This document shows positions 46,031 to 58,254 of a stretch of DNA of 64,000 bases, in pieces (the stretch's first letter is position 1; each line of letters opens with the position of its first letter). Under the pieces are notes generated by a model. That model saw only the letters and a list, made by a program, of their open reading frames with translations, did no database searches and had not been told where the DNA came from. The position numbers and the translations under genes are program-made. The DNA is from Rapana venosa (lineage: Eukaryota; Mollusca; Gastropoda; Neogastropoda; Muricidae), in NCBI GenBank assembly GCA_028751875.1, contig CM054141.1, forward strand, positions 46,780,810 through 46,844,809, given 5' to 3'.

Positions 46031-46365
46031 GCGGGAAGGGATAGTTTAGTGGTTAGAACATTGCGCTCGCCAATCGACGACCCAGTTCGATTGTTCAAGG
46101 GATATTTCCCCTGGAGTTAAATCAGTGCAGACTCCCCTCCCCCAAAAGTCCTCGGATGAACTATTAAAAAGAGGCCCGTGTGCGAACGCAGCGAAACATG
46201 CGCGCAACGTTAAATTGTTCCCCTTTTCGTAAGAGTTTGGCCATTGTGTGCCGGGGGAAAAAGATGACAATTTACAAAAACCGCATCACACGGGGATTGA
46301 TGTAAAAAAGCACAATGTCTTATCCCATTATTCTCGATATAAAAGATTAAAAAAAAAATTAAAGA
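46031..46365 (+). repeat. SINE-A, full length
   Basis: The best-preserved head in the window. GGGATAGTTTAGTGGTTAGA (A box about 46042-46056) and GTTCGATTG (B box about 46085) resemble a tRNA. The body has CCCCTGGAGTTAAATCAGTG and the tail TCTCGATATAAAAGATTAAA. With the reverse copy at 46432 it forms an inverted pair joined tail to tail. Confidence 0.93.
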
Positions 46366-46431
46366 AAGAAATGGTACATGCAAAGCACGTGCCACTATGG
46401 ATGTACCTGTCCTCTTTATGGACGGGAAGGT

Positions 46432-46795
46432 TATTTATTTTTATTTATTTTTTTAATTTTATTCTTGTATATCGAGATAATGGATAAGCATTGTTGCTTT
46501 TTTACATCTTGTCCCGGGGGTGTATCGGTTTTTTAAATGTTTACCTGTTCCCAACGGACACAATGGTCTACTCTTTTTTGAAAAGCGGAAAGCTTTAACG
46601 CGGCGCAAAATGTCTGCTTGCGTTCGCAACGGGGCCCGGTTTATAATTCTTCGAAGGACTTTTACTTTCCCTTCGATTTCTTGTCAAACTGGGAGAAAGG
46701 GCGAGGTTGGGAACAAACCCAAACCTCAGGGTTTAAAATTTTTGGGGAGGCAAACTCTTAACCACCGCCACCTTCTTGCAAAGCAGGTAAAGCAG
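46432..46795 (-). repeat. SINE-A, full length, reverse
   Basis: On the minus strand the head includes GGTGGCGGTGGTTAAGAG and the tail CATTATCTCGATATACAAG. The central parts are smeared but follow the family order. Only about 65 bp separate it from the tail of the forward copy. Confidence 0.87.
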
Positions 46796-46834
46796 CCGAG
46801 AGGATAATTATAAGCGCGGCCCTAAAGATGTCAG

Positions 46835-46890
46835 ATGGTTTGCCGCTCTAAAACATGCTGACCTAGAGAAACTGAGGTCTTCTGTCACCG
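46835..46890 (+). repeat. SINE-B fragment
   Basis: AACATGCTGACCTAGAGAAA followed by CTGAGGTCTTCTGTCACC resembles the CAATATGCTGG...GAGGTCTCTGATGCC part of SINE-B. The sequence 46891-47360 holds nothing recognisable. Confidence 0.55.
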
Positions 46891-47364
46891 TGCACCCTAC
46901 ACAGCATGGGGAATGAAAGGACACTTTCCTGGGTTTGGTTCCCGAAGTCTTTGTCAATATCTGTGTTAAGCAGATGCTAAAACCATTCTGCTAAACAAAC
47001 GGGTTTACTGCAAGATATGCGTATCAAGTGTGTAAAAGGCTAGACCTATGCCTCATTGTCAACCACATAAAGACAACCATGACCTACATTATGCAGGAGA
47101 CAATTGCTGTGGATTGAAGTTATCTACAAATTCCAGTAAGCACAACTGACTAAAAACTGAAGAGAGTTCTTACACAACCCTTCACTTTGTTATAAATGAA
47201 AGGGTATCAATGATTCATCGGGGGCATGCACTGTCAAACAAGCGTCTGTTTATTTGATTGGAAAGAAGCTCGTATTTTCAGTTGATTTCATGTCCTGACT
47301 CAACAGTTGCAGAGAAATTTGATACAAAAACAATGGCCTAATAATGACAAAACCTTTATTCGTC

Positions 47365-47515
47365 ATTCTTTTTTATTATTCATTCTTTTATTTCGAGGAT
47401 AATGGAATATGCATTCATGTGCTTTTTTTCATCCAGTCCCCGTGTGTATGTAGTTTTGTGAATTTTGTTCATCCGTTTCCACCGGCCACACAATAGCCTT
47501 TCTTTCAGAAACCAA
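47365..47515 (-). repeat. SINE-A 3' fragment
   Basis: The minus strand has GGCCGGTGGAAACGGATGA, ACACACGGGGACTGGATGAA and CATTATCCTCGAAATAAAAG. The head is missing. Confidence 0.9.
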
Positions 47516-47539
47516 AAATCATGCACTTCCCAATATCGG

Positions 47540-47710
47540 TGGATCGGTGGTCTAGAGGTAACGCACCTGCCTAGAAAAACACAAAGTCCGGGTTCGGAAG
47601 TGTTTCGGTGGTTTTATCCCCTTTATGCCCGAAAACCTGTCCCTCATCCATTGACCATGAGTGGTGGTCCTGGGTGCTAGTGTTTCGGATTAGACGATAA
47701 ACCAAGCTCT
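47540..47710 (+). repeat. Family C repeat with tRNA-like head
   Basis: The head TCGGTGGTCTAGAGGTAACG and GTCCGGGTTCGGAAG has A- and B-box-like blocks at tRNA spacing. The body includes CATTGACCATGAGTGGTGGT, CCTGGG and GATTAGACGATAAACC. A reverse copy is at 50925-51075. This looks like a third SINE family. Confidence 0.65.
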
Positions 47711-47734
47711 CATGTCCCACACATAATATTTAAA

Positions 47735-48025
47735 GGTAAAAGTAAAGGTGTTCCATAACTTATAAGGTCGTAGGGAGCCAGGCGTCAGAGACCTCAGCTT
47801 CTCTAAGGCCAGCATATTGAGGGGGGCGCCCCATCTCCCCTCCCTCGCTGTTTTACCTTCCCTGACCCTAAAGAGGCAGGTACCCATTTACAGGTGGGTG
47901 AACTGGGGGACTATACTGAAGCCAAGGCGTGCAACGGTCACCATCCAAGTGGTAACCACGCTCGACGCTGCTTAACTTGGCTGGGAAAAAGCGAGTGCTC
48001 CGACTACTGAGCTATCCCGTCCCTA
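47735..48025 (-). repeat. SINE-B, full length, reverse
   Basis: On the minus strand it begins GGGACGGGATAGCTCAGTAG (A-box-like), continues AGCAGCGTCGAGCGTGGTTA then CCACTTGGATGGTGACCG (5S-like, 47935-47980), and ends with body and tail as at 35690-35990. This is the clearest copy of the family. Confidence 0.92.
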
Positions 48026-48029
48026 TAAT

Positions 48030-48665
48030 TATTTAGGCATGTTAAAAAACAACAAACAACTCACGGCAACAAGAGAGTTGCCCCTTTTCAAAACTCTGCA
48101 TAAAAGAGTCTCTCTGATAGGAAAAAAATATGTTCCAAAACAGGAAAAGAAAAACCCCCCCAAGAAAGGGTGGGTTGCTCTTGTGGCGACGAGCTTTCCC
48201 GAGGAGAGCAGCCCAAAATTCCACGCAGAGAAATCTACCTCGACTTAAAGGGGTAGGAAAAAAAAAAAAATAAAAAAAATCTGTTGAAAAGACTTGATCT
48301 AGCTGTATTCCAATTGTTTGATATCTTTCAAAGGGGTATCTTTTACTATAAACAAGCTCATTTTTTCCGACTTCCTTATAGATTAGTTTACAGAAAAGTG
48401 AATAATGATTACGTTACAAAAGCAGCAGTGCCAGCTAAATGAAAAGGCAGCTTTCCTTTTCTCGGAAAAACCCAATTTCACTGCAGTGGTGACATCTGCC
48501 AAGCCAAAAACAGAGATGCAAGCACTGTGATAGATCAGCAAACCTGGCGTCCGCCCCTGAGAGTGATATTCGTTTGGCAAAGTAAAAAAAATAATTTAAA
48601 TTATCGCTTCTGTCTCTTTCTGTCTGTTTGCTGTCTCTTGTGTCAGGTGGCACGTGGGGTTGTTT
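48030..48665. other. No gene seen
   Basis: Ordinary sequence with an A-rich stretch at 48258-48282. Short frames here lack family features. Confidence 0.5.
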
Positions 48666-48667
48666 TT

Positions 48668-48995
48668 TTGGGGTGTGTGTGTGTGTGTGTGTGTTGGGGT
48701 TGTGTGGGGTGTGTCTGTGTGTGTGTGTGTCTGTGTTGTGTGCGTGGTTTATATGTGTATGTGGGTTTGCAAGTGTGTGTGGCGTGTGTGGTTGTGTGCG
48801 TTGGTGGCGTGCGTGTGTGTGCGTTGCGTTTTATGTGTATGTGGGTGTGCACCCTGTGTGTGGGCGTGTATGTGTGTGTGGGTAGTTTACATGTGCGGTG
48901 GTGTGCTGGTGTGTGTTTGTGTGTTGTGCGTGCTGGTTAGTGTGTATGTGTGTGTTTCGTGGGTGATGTGTGGTGTGTATTTTGTGTGCGTGCTT
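48668..48995. repeat. GT-rich microsatellite
   Basis: About 320 bp of GT with GC and GGT variants. The 137- and 123-codon Cys/Val frames are repeat translations. The following 48996-49565 holds nothing recognisable. Confidence 0.94.
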
Positions 48996-49571
48996 CAGCA
49001 CAAGGCGATGTGTTGTAGAAAGTAGACAACAAAACGCAAGCAAAAAAAAATCAAAAATACTTAGCGCCAACCTTTGATCGATGTAGATATAGGTTGCAGA
49101 CATTTGCTGGCGCTGTGAAGAAATCTCTGCAGCAAATGAAAACAATGCTTTACTTACTTACGGCTGTCACTTATCTGAGACAAAAATGACAAAAAAATCT
49201 GTTTTCTGCCAAAAATCTATCTATAAAACCCAAAAAAACGAGGGCTAGAACTGAAAAGCAGAAGATTTGATATCTGCCAGAGAGTCTGTCTTGAAGAAAT
49301 GTCAGACTAGGAAATTAAAAGGCAGACGACCTCTGCAACAAAATGATGCACCTCTCAGGGCTGCGAATTCTCAGTTTGGAATGTTTGACATCTGGGTTTT
49401 TTGTTTTCCCCCCCCGGTTTTAGCTAGAACTCTGCGGTGCACCAAATAGTGAGATTTGGGTGCATGCATGGAAAACCCCTGTCCCCTCATTAAGGTGGCA
49501 GCAGTTCGGCTGTAAATATCATGTCTAAACACGATGCCAGTTTGCTTGAGTTTATTTAAAAATAAGTATAT

Positions 49572-50105
49572 CATCCGTTTCTTCAGCACGTAAAGGCCTA
49601 CTCTTCCAAGGTGTAAACAGGTTTAAAAATGTGCCCCACGTTGTTCCGTTTTTACCAGACAGCAAAGGCTTTCTCTTCCAAAAGGTGGAATAGGTTGTAA
49701 CATGTGCCAGATGTCCGTTTTTTCCAGACAGCAAGGGATACTCTTTCCAAAGGTGGAATAGGTTTAACATGTGCAAAAGATGTTCCGTTTTAAGAGACAG
49801 CAAGGCCTACCTTTCTTAAAGGTGGAATAAGTTGTAACATGCACACGATGTTTCCCTTTTTAAGAGCCAGGCAAAGGCCTACCTTCTAAAGAGGAGGATT
49901 TTAGCGTGCTTAAATGTTCTGCGTGGTTTGCGCAAGGACCTCGGTTTTTAGCTCATGTGAAGACTTAAAGGGAGTGCAGTCGGCACTAACGTTTAAACTC
50001 AGGGCGAAATCCCCAATGAACGGCGTCATCATGGGGGGCTCCAACGAACCGCACAGTCGATCCGCGAGCTCAACGCTCTAGCCAAGGCTTTCTTACATCC
50101 CTCTC
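49572..50105 (-). repeat. SINE-A with internal five-fold 69-bp amplification
   Basis: On the minus strand the head (GGCTAGAGCGTTGAGCTCGC, then GCGGTTCG) and body are at 49905-50095. The segment holding the CCTATTCCACCTTTGG and AAGAG.AGGCC part of the SINE is then repeated five times, starting near 49575, 49645, 49716, 49784 and 49852. Units are about 68-71 bp and differ by a few bases. The usual tail is absent. Confidence 0.85.
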
Positions 50106-50164
50106 CGCCCTGATGCCTTTTTTACACTTTTCTGTTGAGGATGAAAGTCAAGGGCTGCAGAACC

Positions 50165-50420
50165 TTGGTGTTTGTTATTTATTTATCATTATTTTATGCT
50201 TTTTTCGAGAAAAAGGGAAAAGCCTCAGTGCTTTTTTTTTACATCCCCCCGTGTGTATAAATTTTTTGAAATTTTTTCATCCTTCCCCCCGACACACAAT
50301 GGCCTACTCTTCCGAAAAGCGGAACGGGTTTTAACGTGTGCGCAAGACGTTCTGCCCGCGCTCGCAAACGGGACCTCGGTTTATAGTGTCATCCGAAGGA
50401 CTTGGTAGAAAGGTTTAGCA
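50165..50420 (-). repeat. SINE-A copy, body and tail
   Basis: The minus strand has CGAGGTCCCGTTTGCGAGCG, GCACACGTTAAAACCCGTTC and GGCCATTGTGTGTCGGGGGG. The smeared tail ends near 50170. The head is missing. Confidence 0.88.
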
Positions 50421-50924
50421 TCAGACATGTTTAGCTCTATGGTCACAAGGACCTATGTGATGCGCAAACAATCATTCCGGGCCTCCTGCTAGGAAACATG
50501 TATAGATCAATTTATAGCTATCAAATAATTATCACGAAACAAACCAAGCCAACTGCTACACGTAACGAAAGCAAAGGTGACAAAATTCCAACCAAAGCAA
50601 CGTTCCAGCAGAACCTAGATCAAAGCAATAACCAGTCAAATAGATACACGCTGTTGCTGTCTTTTTAAGATGAAAAGGAACCAGCGAAACAAAAGCAAAA
50701 AATGAAATGAAACCAAAACTACCTCAACAAAACTGAAGAAACTAAGCAATAAACAAACGAAACAAACAGCAACGTCAAACGGTACAAGGTTTAAAACGAT
50801 TAAACATTGCAACCCATACCAGGGTGACGAGAAAACAATATCAAACAATCAGTGATCAACGAATTCGGAATGTGGCTCCCCGAATATCTTATTTATATTT
50901 ATTTAATTCTACCCCTTTAAGTCA
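50421..50924. other. No gene seen
   Basis: A-rich sequence with CAAA/GAAACC microrepeats at 50580-50790. Nothing recognisable. Confidence 0.5.
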
Positions 50925-51075
50925 CGGAACCTCGGTTTATCGTCTCAATCCTAAAGACTAGCACCAGCACCTCATGCTCAATGGATGGGGGGAAGTTTCG
51001 GGAAAAAACGGTTGGCTATGCCAAAATCCCCACTGGGGTGAACCTCGGAACATTAGCCCCCGGATAGATTTAAAG
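50925..51075 (-). repeat. Family C repeat, reverse
   Basis: The plus strand shows GGTTTATCGTCTCAATCC, TGCTCAATGGATGGGGGG and CACTGGGGTGAACCTCGG. The first two pair in reverse complement with 47610-47710. The last part also resembles 53780-53815. The region 51076-51700 holds no recognisable feature. Confidence 0.6.
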
Positions 51076-52754
51076 GGGTGGGGGGAGGGGGAAGAACAAT
51101 TATTGATCGGACACCAAAGCATTTAAACAGTACACAGCAAGGCACACAAGGACATTTCACAGCACATATAACAAAAGACAAGTGAAGGGGGATCTAAGGT
51201 CTGCCCCGGAACCCGTCCCTGGGATTGCTGGGCCAGGAGTGGCGAAGATATGACGTCTGCTGTAGAGTCGGTCCCTACAGATGATGAGTCCTTGACCTTG
51301 TGAAAGGCATAAGATTTTAAATCAGGAACGTGCCCTTTTCGGGGGTTACAATGCCTTCATCCATTACACCGCAATTGGGGTTTCCTTTTTGAAAGATTTT
51401 CTATAAAACATGCGGCTAGAAAAAAAAAACAACAAAAACAGAAACAAAAAAACCCGTTTACTTTTCAAAGTTACAATAACCCAAACAGCAAAAAGATGAT
51501 TGATAAAACACAAATCCCTTTGAAAACTGGAAAATAAAGCCTGAATACCACCGATCGGGGAACTATTTTTACAGAAACCCATAACAACGACACTATTCTC
51601 AAAAATATTATCGCCACTTAGCTGGCGGGACATTTTATTCTGTAGGAAAAATCCTCAATAATTATTTTACTGTCGATGCCCTAATATGAATAAAAATAAA
51701 AAAGAAGAAGATTAAAGGGGGCTTGACATCGCCATGAAAAATTCCTGGAAAAAGTCCTTAAAGTAGGAGCGGATTTACATTTGCCTTTGAACACATCCCG
51801 GAAGAACCAGGCTTGTTTGGATAGGGCGGTTTAAGGGGGTGGGGTATGGACAAGCTGGACATGGTCCCAATGACCCAGATTCAACTGTCCTCTTGGGGGT
51901 TTTTTTGATGAATTTACAAAAAAAAGATGACACCCAAAAACTGCCAAAAAAAGGGGATAACCCCCCCCCAAGAGAAAAACAGGCCAAAAAACAAAAATAA
52001 TAATAATTTAAAAAAACCACCGCAAACCACCCACCCCAGAACAAAAGAACATCCCCTCCCCACCACAAAAAGAATACCCAAAACCGGCCTTTTACAAAAA
52101 AAAAAAAATATCCAATCTTCGGCAGGCAGGAAAACCAAAGGCCAAAACCTTCCTGTCCTTCTTTCCTTTTCTTTTTTTGCCAAAAAGGCGCCCCCGTGGA
52201 ATTTCTTCCCAGCAACATCCCTTTTTCGGGGAATTTTTAAAAAAGGAAAAAAACCTTTTTTTTTGACCCCCGGCAAAAATTTTGGGCTTGGGAAAATTTT
52301 AAGAGTTTATGCTTTTTTTTAAAAAATGACGATTCCCTTTTCAAAAAAATGAAATTTTTTAAATTGGGCCCTAATTTTTTCCCCTTTTTCCAAAGCAAAC
52401 TAAAATTGTTCCAAAATTTTGTTTTTTCCTCCCCTTTTAAAAAAAAATTTACTAAGGAAATTGATGTAAAAAAACATGGGCCTTTTTTTAATTGAAAATA
52501 AAAGAAAAAAAAATAAATAAAATTTCAGCTCATAATGTTCATTCCGGGGTCGTAGCGATTTTTTTTAAAAAGTTAAAAAAGCTGTACCCATCTTTTCAGA
52601 AGCCATCAGAGATGCTTCCAAAAATGAAAACCATAAGATGCTTTTCCCAAATCCTGTTTGTGTTGGGGTTTTTGCGTTTCCCCGCAAACCCCCAAACCCC
52701 GACAGGCTTATGATAATTTTTTTATTTCCTTTTAAAAATTACATAGAAAAAAAA

Positions 52755-53078
52755 TACAGCCCGGGGGTTAGAGTGATGCGCTTTTTGATTGCTGACCCGG
52801 GGTTTGAAACTCGTTAAGAGGTTTTTTTCCCCTGGAGTTAACATTGCGATTACTCTCCCAAATCTTTCGATGAGACTATAAAACCCAATCCCGTGTGCAA
52901 ACGCACGCAGAACATTTGCGCACACGTTAAAACCCCCTTCCCCCTTTTTTGGGAAAAGTGGCCTTGGTGCCCGTGGGAATGGATGCAAAATTTATAAACC
53001 GCAAAAAAACGGGGTGGGTTTTAAAAAAGACATAAATTTTTTCCCCTTACCCTCGAAATAAATAAAAAAATTTTAAAA
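52755..53078 (+). repeat. SINE-A, full length, smeared
   Basis: The head has GGGGTTAGAGTGATGCGC and ACCCGGGGTTTGAAACTCG. The body has CCCCTGGAGTTAACATTGCG, GTGCAAACGCACGCAGAACA and GCGCACACGTTAAAACCC. The tail has TACCCTCGAAATAAATAAA. Comparison with 44396 and 46031 shows where the bases were distorted. Confidence 0.87.
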
Positions 53079-53134
53079 AGCATTGGCAATTCTGCAGTAC
53101 TCTGAGGAAATAATATTCCCATCACCACCCCCCA

Positions 53135-53200
53135 AGATTTAAAACCCTGCCTGTCATTGCATCACGGGACCCCCCCACTTTAACCACTCGGCCTTGATCC
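53135..53200 (-). repeat. tRNA-like head, Leu/Ser type
   Basis: On the minus strand AAGGCCGAGTGGTTAAAG is a good A-box region of the tRNA-Leu/Ser kind. CAGGGTTTTAAATC about 35 bp later is a worn B box. No acceptor stem can be paired. It may be a SINE head or a tRNA pseudogene. Confidence 0.4.
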
Positions 53201-56200
53201 CGGTTTTGCCTGCTGCCCGCCAGGAGGCATGTTTAAAGCAGACGGTCGAGCCATTCACCTCCCTCCCCGACATGCCAAACAACGACTGTCTGATCAAAAG
53301 GGCCAATGGGCCCCTGCTGGGGTGAATCTGGGTTTGGCTGACACCCTGATCGGGGTCTTGCTGCATCACCCAGAAAAAAGGGGCCGCCGACGGCAGAAAA
53401 AAAAACACAACCCCCCAAAATTATACCCACACCCCCCCCCGAAAAAAACCATAAGAAAAAAAAGAACAAACAACGAAACAAATAAATTATTTTAAAAAAA
53501 ATAGACAAACAAACAAAAAATAGCCGCATGCGGGAAAATCAAAACATTTTCTGGCTTTAATTTTTCTTTTTGTTTTTGTCCTTAAAACCTGAGAAGCTCA
53601 TGCTGGGTTGTGGGGTTATAGGTTGTTTAGTGTGTTCATTGTTTTAGTGCATTCTATTGTATAGGTCATCTATTGTTTGTTCTTTTCTATTGTATTGTGC
53701 ATTTATTGTATTGGGCCCCCTTCATTTTTCCCCCGAAACTGAATGGGCTATTTCATGGGGGTAAAACAATCATACCAAAACCCCACCATAGGTGAAACTC
53801 GGACTTAGCCGGGGAAAAAAAAAAACCCTTTATCTTCATCCCTTTTGTCCTTATGACTCAACAAAAATCCTGAAATTAAAACAAATCGAAAAATTTTTCC
53901 CTGTGGAGATTGTTGTAGCTTTATTTTATTTCTTGGAAAAAGCTCAAGGTTCGCCAATGGTCCGTTTTTACGCAAACCCCTTTTCCCCCAAAATTAAGGA
54001 AACCATTCCGCCTCGGGATATATCTGTTTTAAAATCGCGGGTCAAAAACAAGCAATTCCCTGGCCGGTCCAACCCCGGTGAAAAAGGAGGAGGTTGGGGC
54101 GGGGGGTAGAACCCCCCCCGTGAAAAAAAAAGGGTTGCTCAAAAAACGCCAAAACAAAACCCCGCGGAACGGGAAATTTAAAAAAATTTTAAGAGCAAAA
54201 AACCAACCCAAAAAATTTAATTTCCCCAAAACCCGGCCCTTTTTGTATAAAAGGAACATAAAAAGTAAAGGGAACTCGAAAAAAAACTTTACTTTTTTTA
54301 AAGTTTTTTTTTTTGGGGGGGGGGGGGGGGTTTGGGGGGCGATCGTGACCACGGGTTGTGCCCGGGTGTGTGGCCTTGGAAAAAATCTTTTTTTCCATCA
54401 ACCGAATGTCCAGTTTGGCTGGAGAAACGGCGCAGATAGCGTCCTTCCGGGGGAAAAAAAAACCGGGAAGTTCAAGGAACCCGGTTTTTGGTTTCCTGAT
54501 GAAATACTTTTTTTTTTTTAAAATTTAGTAGCTTTTCATCAACAGTAAGCACAAAACCCCCATTAAAGTCCCCAAATCAGAACACACTTACTTGGGGGGA
54601 AAAAATCATAAATGGTTTGTTTACCCAAAAAAAGGGGTCTTCATTTCATTTTATTTTTTAAAATTTGCTTGAAAAATTAATACTTTATAAATTTCCTAAA
54701 AACAATATTTTTAAAAAAATTTACTTTTTCTAAATAATTAAAACCAAAATAAATACCAAACAACGCACCCCCCACACTTCCAACTAAAATAAAAAAAAAG
54801 GATTATTGCCATCTCTTTCTTTAAACTAGCAAAACTGTGACTGAAAAAATTTATTAAACTGGGGAAGGCCTCCACGAACCACCCCGGTAACCCAGTACAC
54901 CCCCAAAAAATCACCTTTTAAAAAAACCCCCAAAAAATTTTTACAAAAAAAAAACCCAAAATTGTTTGAAAAATTTTTTTCCCAGGTTAATAGTTTAAAA
55001 TTGTGTTTGGGGATTCTTAACACTTTTTCCTTTTAAATTTTTGGGAACTTGGTTTTTGTACCCTTTTTTAAGGGAACCCGTTTTTGCTTCAACCATTGGA
55101 GGGGGAGTACCACAAATTCTTTTACCCAAAAGGCAAAGCCCCACTTTTTTTAATTTAACACTTAAGGGGGGGAAGAGAAGAGTTAATTAATTTTTTGGGA
55201 TGAATTTTTTAAGATTTTCAGATAAGAAAAATTAAGGTTTTTAAATGGAAAAAAAGTTAGAAGATGCGGGGGTTTGTTAAGAATTTTATTTTAATGGAAA
55301 AATTTGGTAAATAGGAAAACATCCCAAAAATAAAGGGTTTTTTTAAAATTTTTAGAAAAAAATTTAAATTAAAAAAAAACTCATTTGAGTTTAATACAAA
55401 AATTTTGGGCCATTTTCGAAAACCAATTTAAAGAACATTCTAATAAAGGGCATTTTCCCCTTTTAATTAAGAATGTTGAAAAACCCCCATTATTAAATTC
55501 AATACAAAGTAAAAAACAAACATAATAATAAACCAAACCCAAACTCCAAAGGGGCATTTAAATCTACTTAAATCAAAAAAGTAAATCTTAAAAAGGTTGT
55601 TTTGTTTGTTTGGGGGTTTTTGGAGGTTGGTTGGGGTTTTGGTGGTGTTGTTTTGTTTGTTTGGTTTGGTTTTTTTTGGGTGGGGTTTTTGTGGGTTTTG
55701 GGTGTGTGAAATTTGGGAAAATGAAAATTTTTTTGTTTTGAATGGTTTTTTCCTTTTTTCCATAAAGTTTTTTTTGGTGTTTGTTTGGTATTTTTTCCAA
55801 ACCAATAAACAAGAGCATTTTCCCAGGCACCCCAGTAAATTTTTAAATTAAAAATCCTTTTACCCAAATTTTCTGCATAGACATAATTAAAACTTTACAA
55901 AAATTACATAAGATTTTAAAAAATTTTAACGCCACACAACAAGGCCCCCCAAAGGTTGAAGGTTTCCCAGCCCATTAAAAACCTGACACTTTCACCTAAT
56001 CAAAGTGTATACACAGGGGAGGGGAAAGAACTTTGTAGAAATTTAATTAAATTGGGTAAACTTGAAAAGGAGTTTAAATAATCATTTCCCAAATAAAATT
56101 AAAAAATGTAATTTAAATTTTGACTGGAGTACGGGGAAGCAAGGAAAACATTTAAATTTAGTGGAAGGGTAAAGTTTGAAACATTTAACGGATTTAAGGG

Positions 56201-57889
56201 TTTAAGTTTTGATCACATTTAACCTTTGGAGAACGTTTTAAAAAATTGCAATATAAGTAAATTTAGAAAGCATGGTAAATTCAAATAAAAAAAAAGAAGA
56301 AAGATTCAAAATTAGTATTTTTAATGTGAAAAAAAAAAAATTTGAAGAACTGCAGACGAAGGATTAAAAAGGTTTTAAAATGGTAAATTTGAGATTGAAA
56401 ATAAAATTTTGGAAGTTGAAAATTTTAAAATTAAAATTAAGAAATGAGAAACTGGTTTTAAAAGAGGATACGTAATTTCGATTTGGTGAGGAAAGCATTG
56501 AAACATAAGTTTTTTAATAAACTGCAGGGAAGGGAGGCCGGACCCAGCCCCAATTTTAAGCAGGTCGTTGGTATATGAAGGTTGATTTTTTGGGCCGTTA
56601 AAAGCCCCCAGCCCAAGTAAATCACAGCCTTTGGGTGGGGAAAAAAAAGCAGGGGGAGGAGAACCCCAATACTGAATAAAATTTGAGGGCACGAATAATT
56701 TTGGGTTTGGGAAAAATTTTAAAACGTGAAAGATTGCAAAAATTAACATTTAAATACCCAACTTAAAGCAAGGGTAAACCTATAAAAGGGGTTTGAAGGA
56801 ATTCAGCAAAAGCCAAAATTTAATGGAATTTTAATAAAAATTTTAGGGGAAAGGACAGAAAAGAGTGTGGTTTTGAAAAGGACAAACATAAACCAAATAA
56901 AAACCGGAGTTTTTTTTTAAAAAAATAAAAAAAGAAAGTGAAAAACAATAGGAAAAACTTTTAAAGTAAGGGGGTGGGGGGGGGGAGGGGGGGTGGGAGG
57001 GGAAAAGGTGGGGAAATGGGAGGGGAACGAAAACCAAAAAAATTTTTGGGGAAAAGTGTGAAAAAGAAGTTAAAAGTTGTGTCTCTGGGGGAAAATGTTT
57101 TAATATTTAAGAGGATAAGAAATGGGGAAAGAAAAGGAATGGTTGAAAAAAGAAAAAAAAGAAGAAAAATTTAAAGAGTTGGGATAAATTAAAGAGAGGT
57201 AAGCTTTATTTTTTTGGGGGGTTTAAAAAGGATAACAGTAAGGAAGAGACGGAATTTTCAAAGTGGGGAAAGGGGAAAAATTCTTTAAAGATAAAAAAAG
57301 TTTTTGGGTTTGTTGGGTTAATTTAAAAGAGAAGTTTATATTAATAATAGGTTTTTTTAGGTTAAGGAATGACGTAACAAGAAATTTTAAGGGTCCGTGT
57401 GGGAGAGGAGGGTGCAAAAGAAAAAGGGTTATAAGAAATAAAAAAGAATGTTGATGGGAAAAAGGTTTTTAGACAAAATTTTTTGAATGTTTTTAAAAGT
57501 GAATTTTAAAAGGAAACCAAAAATAAAAGAGGGGGAAAAAAAAAATTGGAGTTTAAGAATAAAAATTTTAGCGGGAAATGTGGGGTAGAAAGAGACAAGT
57601 CCCAAACACCCCCAAAACAAAACAAAAAAAAAAAACCCCCAACACACCAAAACAAAAAACACACAAAAAAATATCCAAAACAGGTTAAGAAAAAATCCAA
57701 GAAAACTTAGGAAAAAGGAAAAATTTTTAAATATATAAAATTAAAAAATTTATAAAATTAAACATGTATAACAAAAGAGTTAACAAAAAAAGGGGAAAGG
57801 GGAAAGAATTGCGGCTGGGGTGTGATCTGGGGCCATTTAAACCAAGGGGAAACAGAGAGGCCAAGATTTTTAAGGTTAAAAAATTTTTT
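53201..57889. other. No feature supportable, smeared
   Basis: Contains a fragment similar to family C at 53730-53815, G and A homopolymer runs (for example 54310-54330), and a GT/GGT-rich stretch at 55595-55710. No gene can be supported. Confidence 0.5.
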
Positions 57890-58072
57890 AAAAATTCAAA
57901 GAATAGAAGAAGAAGAAAAGAAGATGAAGAAAAAAAAGAAAAGAAGAAAAAAGGGAAGAAGAAGATAAAGAAGAAGAAGAAAAGAAAAAGGAGGGGGAGG
58001 GGGAGGAAAAGAAGAGAAGGAAAAGGAGGAGGAGGAGGAGGGGGAGGGGGGGGGAGGAGGGGAGAAGTCCAT
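57890..58072 (+). repeat. Purine tract (GAA/GGA)n
   Basis: About 180 bp with only A and G on the plus strand, from AAGAAG to GGAGGAGG units. It is G-rich at the end and could form triplex or quadruplex structures if real. The frame 57764-58123 is a Lys/Glu/Gly-rich translation. Confidence 0.85.
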
Positions 58073-58254
58073 TTCTTTTTTACTGAAAAAGTGGGGTTTT
58101 ACCTTAAATTAGTAAAATCATAGTAAAACATAAAAGGGTCAGAGGTAAAATCAAAAAATTTTTACTGTTAATTAAAAAAAAAAAAGACAAAAAAAGACCC
58201 CACCCCTTTCGAAGTTTTGAATGAAATTTAGACCTAGATTGGTTGCAAACGAAC

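Noticed and set aside
46031..46110. Functional tRNA gene
   Set aside because: A- and B-box-like blocks are present, but acceptor and anticodon stems do not pair, and a SINE body follows as in the other copies.
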